Source: Desulfuromusa sp. (GTDB taxonomy: Bacteria > Desulfobacterota > Desulfuromonadia > Desulfuromonadales > Geopsychrobacteraceae). Taken from it: DNA of 8,782 nt. The translations under genes and the position numbers were made by a program. Below the pieces are notes generated by a model that saw only the letters and a list, made by a program, of their open reading frames with translations, was not told the origin of the DNA and searched no databases. Positions 5,554-8,782 of this stretch are shown here, in pieces; positions within the stretch are counted from its first letter, which is position 1; every line of letters begins with the position of its first letter. The DNA lies in NCBI GenBank assembly GCA_029934755.1, contig JAOZLQ010000094.1:1-8782 (forward strand). The letters run 5' to 3'.

Positions 5554-7959
5554 TCAGGTCTTTGAATTCGCTGTTGAATCAAGTGTTTCACGAATTCTAG
5601 TCAACAGTTCCATCGGTTGAATCGGCTTATTTAACAACATAACACCTTCCCTGAATAAACCCTGTTCATGCAGTGAATCAAAAGTATAACCACTCATGAA
5701 AATAACAGGAATAGCAGTTTTTTTTCTAATTTCCTGATAGAATTCCGGCCCCTTAATCCCTGGCATAACAACATCAGACAAAATTAAGGACAATTCATTC
5801 TTTTTCAGATCTAACACTCTCAATGCTGATTCTGCACAATCGCTAGTAACAACCCGATAACCCACAGTTGTTAAAATACTATAAGTAGATTCACGGACGA
5901 GTGGATCATCTTCAACCAGCAGAATGGTTTCATCACCTCCAGGAAGTTGTGCACTTGACTGAACTATTGGCTTAGCAACAGATTGATTTGTCAACGGGAG
6001 GTATATCTTAAACTGAGAACCTTCTCCAGGAAAACTATCAACCAGGATATAGCCCTTATGTTGTTTAACAATCCCCCATGCCATTGCTAAGCCAAGACCT
6101 GTCCCCTTTCCCGTATCCTTCGTTGTGAAAAATGGATCAAAAATTTTCTGTTGAATTTCTTTAGGAATACCGACACCATTATCCACAACTTTAATTAAAG
6201 CATATTTCCCTGGTTCACCATAGCCATGCATCTGACAAAAACCACGATCAATTTCAGTCTGCTCAGTCGTTATCGTCAATTCACCACCATCCCGCATGGC
6301 ATCACGAGCATTAGTCGCAAGGTTAACCAAAACCTGCTCCAACTGTGAGGCATCGGCTAAAACCACCAGCTGTTGCTCCGAAATCGTCAGTGTTTTTTTA
6401 ATCCGCTCACCAATAACCCGGCTAAAAAAGTCCTGTACATCCAAGAGCAACTGATTTAGATCAACAGGCGTAGATGGATCAGATTTCTTTCGACTATATG
6501 CCAGTAATCCATGGGTTAATTTAGATCCTCGCTCTGCTGCCTCACCAATTTTTTGGATTTTAGACAACAATTTTGGATCATTAGTGATTTGGGACTCTAA
6601 CAACCCGACATAACCAGAGATAACAGTTAAAATATTATTAAAATCATGAGCAATACCACCCGTTAAAGTTCCAATGGCTTCCATTCTTTGAGAATGCTGT
6701 AATTGCTTTTCCAGAGCTTTTCTACGTGAGATATCAATAAAAGTAATAACCCCACCGACCAACTGATTATCCCGATTCATCGGGTGGCCCCAATATTCAA
6801 CAGGAATTTGATGACCATCACAGTGGGTGAAAAATCCATCTTCGCTACTCACTATATGACCATGGGTAATTGAAAAAATAAAAGGGCAGGAAATAGAAGA
6901 ATTTGGCTCACTAGCAACTTGAACACTGATTAATTGCCAAAAACTCTTTCCAATTAAATCTTTTTCGTCTTCATAGCCAAGAATTTTGACTGCGGAAGGA
7001 TTACAAAACACAGCATCGCCGCGCAAATCGATACCCACGATTGCTTCAGCAGTAGAATTGAATATAGTTCTGAGCATATCTTCACTGTGGGAAAGTTCAC
7101 GAACAAAATGCATCCGTTCGCATTCTGCAGCTGCCCGTGACGCAATCACAGATAAAAGTTCTTCCACGTGTGGAACTGACTGCATGGTTCTCTGCGAGTA
7201 GGCACATACCATCCCAAGAACCTGCCTATCATGACCTAGCATGGGGCAGCCAATAAAACTTACAATTTCAGATAAATATTTATGTTGAGAATCTAGAAAT
7301 ATAGTATCGGCGTTATCCGGATAAATACAGAACTGACCATCAAGAATTTTGCGAAAATGAGGATTATCAATTGATAAAAAGATAGGTTGTTGACGTATCC
7401 CTTTAAAAACGCTTGCTCTGACTTCCAGCTGATCACCTTGTATCAGGCTAATACTTGCACCATCGACATCCAGCCAGCTACACAAGTTATGGACAATTTC
7501 CTCCAGACATTCCTGGCCAGTGAGTCCAACAGTACTGCGCACAAGCGTCTGTATAGAAGCCTCATATCTCTCACGCAAAGTAATGTCCCGAGCGACTGAA
7601 AAATAGACACTTCTCCCTTCCAGCTCGAAAAGTTGACTCCCTATTTCAACGGGGACCCAGCAACCATCGTTGCACAACAGGTCCGTTTTAAAAAGCGTCT
7701 TTCCGGTATCCTTTATATTGTCAATGATTGACTCAAAAGCTTCTTTCTCTTCAATGGCAACCCGATTAATTTGATGGGGGGATAGATCCAGTAATTGCTC
7801 ACGCGTAAACTGAAGCATTTCACAAGCAACATCGTTCACCTCAACATACTTTCCTGGTGAACCATCAGCACAGCACTCAGTAATAAAAACAGCATCGGCT
7901 ATACCATTAAAAAGTCGTAAAAAATAATCTGGCCCCTGCATTCCCGTTGCCTTTACCAT
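5554..7959 (-). CDS. Cytoplasmic hybrid sensor histidine kinase: PAS-GAF-PAS-HisKA-HATPase-REC
   Basis: This 801-residue protein has no transmembrane segment or signal peptide, so it should sense intracellular signals. The domains in order are PAS (about 10-128), GAF (about 138-285), PAS (about 292-412), HisKA, HATPase and receiver. The phosphorylated His438 lies in GIAHDFNNIL; HDFNN is typical of the NtrB-like HisKA subgroup. The HATPase_c domain (about 535-656) has Asn550 in the N box, DNGVGI at 593-598, the F box near 607-611 and GKGTGLGL at 617-624. The receiver (about 677-795) has the acidic pair Asp684/Asp685, phospho-acceptor Asp729, Ser756 and Lys778. All catalytic residues are present, so it should be an active kinase that passes phosphate from His to its own Asp. 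No DNA-binding output or cognate histidine phosphotransfer protein is encoded here, so it is an orphan. The PAS and GAF ligands are unknown. The ATG at 7959 has GAGGA at good spacing. The gene is divergent from secG and followed by the XRE-cupin pair without a clear terminator. Confidence 0.95.
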   Translation of the reverse strand: MVKATGMQGPDYFLRLFNGIADAVFITECCADGSPGKYVEVNDVACEMLQFTREQLLDLSPHQINRVAIEEKEAFESIIDNIKDTGKTLFKTDLLCNDGCWVPVEIGSQLFELEGRSVYFSVARDITLRERYEASIQTLVRSTVGLTGQECLEEIVHNLCSWLDVDGASISLIQGDQLEVRASVFKGIRQQPIFLSIDNPHFRKILDGQFCIYPDNADTIFLDSQHKYLSEIVSFIGCPMLGHDRQVLGMVCAYSQRTMQSVPHVEELLSVIASRAAAECERMHFVRELSHSEDMLRTIFNSTAEAIVGIDLRGDAVFCNPSAVKILGYEDEKDLIGKSFWQLISVQVASEPNSSISCPFIFSITHGHIVSSEDGFFTHCDGHQIPVEYWGHPMNRDNQLVGGVITFIDISRRKALEKQLQHSQRMEAIGTLTGGIAHDFNNILTVISGYVGLLESQITNDPKLLSKIQKIGEAAERGSKLTHGLLAYSRKKSDPSTPVDLNQLLLDVQDFFSRVIGERIKKTLTISEQQLVVLADASQLEQVLVNLATNARDAMRDGGELTITTEQTEIDRGFCQMHGYGEPGKYALIKVVDNGVGIPKEIQQKIFDPFFTTKDTGKGTGLGLAMAWGIVKQHKGYILVDSFPGEGSQFKIYLPLTNQSVAKPIVQSSAQLPGGDETILLVEDDPLVRESTYSILTTVGYRVVTSDCAESALRVLDLKKNELSLILSDVVMPGIKGPEFYQEIRKKTAIPVIFMSGYTFDSLHEQGLFREGVMLLNKPIQPMELLTRIRETLDSTANSKT

Positions 7960-8036
7960 CTACGTTCCTCGCTTTAGCTGGTTTCATAAAGATTGTTTAG
8001 TCATTTCTTCTTATTACTGATACACAGAAAGCATTG

Positions 8037-8061
8037 TAGCGATTGAAAAGGAAAATCGCTA
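8037..8061. repeat. 8-bp inverted repeat between the divergent kinase and secG genes
   Basis: TAGCGATT (8037-8044) and AATCGCTA (8054-8061) are perfect inverted copies separated by 9 bases, within the 201-base gap 7960-8160. One arm overlaps TACAAT (minus strand, 8038-8033), a possible -10 for the kinase gene. An operator is a reasonable guess. There is no T-run, so a terminator is unlikely. I could not find a convincing -35 for either divergent gene in this gap. Confidence 0.45.
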
Positions 8062-8160
8062 GTTGCTTCATCAGATCAAAATATAAAAAATTCCTTTGCA
8101 AAGAAGCACAACTATGCTAGTTTTCTGCGGTTCTGAAAAAATTTTACAGGAGAAAATTGC

Positions 8161-8457
8161 ATGACCTCATTTTTAATTGGACTTCATATTACTGTCTCAA
8201 TCGCCTTGATCGTTATTGTATTATTGCAAATGGGTAAAGGCGCTCAGGCAGGTGCTTCTTTTGGCGCTGGTGGCAGCCAAGCCATGTTTGGATCCACAGG
8301 TGGAAATTTCATGAGTAAAGTCACTGTTGCAGCTGCTGTTATCTTTATGTTGACCAGCTTGACTCTGGCCTATTTTTACGGTTCTCCAAGTTCTCAAACA
8401 GTGATGCCAAGTTCAGTGGAAGCTCCGGCATCGGCACCTGCTCCAGTTCAAAAATAA
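8161..8457 (+). CDS. secG: Preprotein translocase subunit SecG
   Basis: This 98-residue inner-membrane protein has the two-helix SecG layout. The first membrane segment is about residues 3-24. The conserved cytoplasmic loop, LLQMGKGAQAG through GASFGAGGSQAMFGSTGG (21-48), is the family signature. The second membrane segment is about 52-73, and the C-terminal tail is rich in Ala, Pro and Ser. SecG joins SecY and SecE in the protein-export channel and assists SecA-driven translocation. CAGGAG lies eight bases upstream of the ATG. The gene runs towards tRNA-Leu with no terminator between them, so some transcripts probably read into the tRNA. The upstream neighbour is a divergent kinase rather than a triose-phosphate isomerase gene, the neighbour I recall in several related genomes. 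Confidence 0.96.
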   Translation: MTSFLIGLHITVSIALIVIVLLQMGKGAQAGASFGAGGSQAMFGSTGGNFMSKVTVAAAVIFMLTSLTLAYFYGSPSSQTVMPSSVEAPASAPAPVQK

Positions 8458-8467
8458 CAATTTATTA

Positions 8468-8497
8468 TTGACAATCAAGGATACGGTTCAGTATAAA
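8468..8497 (+). promoter_or_regulatory. Sigma-70-type promoter of tRNA-Leu
   Basis: A perfect TTGACA (8468-8473) is followed after 18 bases by TATAAA (8492-8497, 5 of 6 matches). The RNA would start near 8504, only a few bases before the mature tRNA 5' end at 8511, so the tRNA is not dependent on secG transcription. Confidence 0.8.
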
Positions 8498-8510
8498 GTA
8501 CAACCCGTTT

Positions 8511-8596
8511 GCCGAAGTGGTGGAATTGGTAGACACGCACGCTTGAGGGGCGTGTGACTTACGGTCGTGCGAGTTCGAGTCTCGCCTTCGGCACCA
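8511..8596 (+). tRNA. tRNA-Leu (anticodon GAG)
   Basis: This 86-base class II tRNA includes an encoded CCA. The 7-bp acceptor stem GCCGAAG pairs with CTTCGGC, and the discriminator base is A, as required for leucine. The anticodon stem CACGC/GCGTG encloses TTGAGGG, placing GAG at 8545-8547, which reads CUC and CUU. A long variable arm precedes the T stem GCGAG/CTCGC. It has its own promoter and terminator. Confidence 0.97.
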
Positions 8597-8601
8597 GTTT
8601 T

Positions 8602-8645
8602 TTAAGGCTCTAAGATCTTGATGATTTTAGAGCCTTAAGTTTTTC
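8602..8645 (+). terminator. Intrinsic terminator of tRNA-Leu
   Basis: The perfect 12-bp stem TTAAGGCTCTAA/TTAGAGCCTTAA (8602-8613 with 8627-8638) has a 13-base loop and is followed by G and a run of T. It starts five bases after the tRNA end. Confidence 0.85.
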
Positions 8646-8691
8646 TGGTTCAAAATTTTCTTTTTTTTATACATATGCCTGATACCAAGAT

Positions 8692-8720
8692 AAAAAAGGC
8701 CTAGCCGAATCGGCTAAGCC
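8692..8720 (-). terminator. Intrinsic terminator of the tRNA-Gly transcript
   Basis: On the minus strand GGCTTAGCCG pairs with CGGCTAGGCC (8720-8711 with 8707-8698, one G-T pair) around a 3-base loop, followed by six T residues (A-run 8692-8697). It lies just past the tRNA-Gly 3' end. Confidence 0.88.
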
Positions 8721-8731
8721 CTTATAATTAT

Positions 8732-8782
<51 letters not shown>

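Noticed and set aside
6954..7599. Small open frames within the histidine kinase gene on both strands
   Set aside because: They overlap conserved PAS and GAF coding sequence in other frames and resemble no known protein.
8094..8115. Sigma-54 promoter for the kinase (TTGCA preceded by TGTGC, minus strand)
   Set aside because: The spacing between the blocks does not fit the -24/-12 pattern and the GG at -24 is missing.
8091..8118. secG promoter with TATGCT as -10 and TTCCTT as -35
   Set aside because: Both elements match the consensus poorly with a 16-base spacer. A secG promoter must exist in this gap, but I cannot place it.

Overview
The window is an AT-rich bacterial chromosome segment holding conserved housekeeping and regulatory genes. 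It shows no insertion sequence, integrase, phage gene or CRISPR array. An IHF-beta type protein, SecG next to tRNA-Leu, a Na/Pi transporter with a PhoU-like tail and a PAS-GAF-PAS hybrid kinase suggest a Gram-negative, probably a deltaproteobacterial relative (Desulfuromonadales-like). That placement is inference from gene content, not proof.

Layout, mostly on the minus strand and read here from high to low coordinates. (a) 5554-7959 is a large soluble hybrid sensor histidine kinase, divergent from secG. (b) 4835-5395 and 4119-4685 are tandem paralogous XRE-cupin regulators whose DNA-binding helices are nearly identical; the upstream one has a very good promoter that also fixes its start codon. 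(c) 3724-3999 is an IHF-beta/HU-family protein with its own strong promoter and a strong terminator. (d) 3139-3642 and 2628-3104 are a gamma-carbonic anhydrase and a stand-alone cyclic-nucleotide-binding domain protein, ended by an intrinsic terminator. (e) 771-2459 is a Na+/phosphate cotransporter with a PhoU-like C-terminal domain, followed with no gap by a Ppx/GppA phosphatase that runs off the left edge. These two form a phosphate/polyphosphate unit.

The plus strand carries secG (8161-8457) and a tRNA-Leu(GAG) with its own near-consensus promoter and terminator. A tRNA-Gly(CCC) on the minus strand, cut by the right edge, converges on it, and its terminator lies between the two tRNAs.

I found no clearly undescribed multi-gene system. 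The points most worth checking are the twin XRE-cupin pair and its promoter elements, the promoterless position of the carbonic anhydrase/cyclic-nucleotide-binding pair behind a terminator, and short inverted or iterated repeats in the regulatory gaps. No gene-free stretch exceeds about 200 bases.
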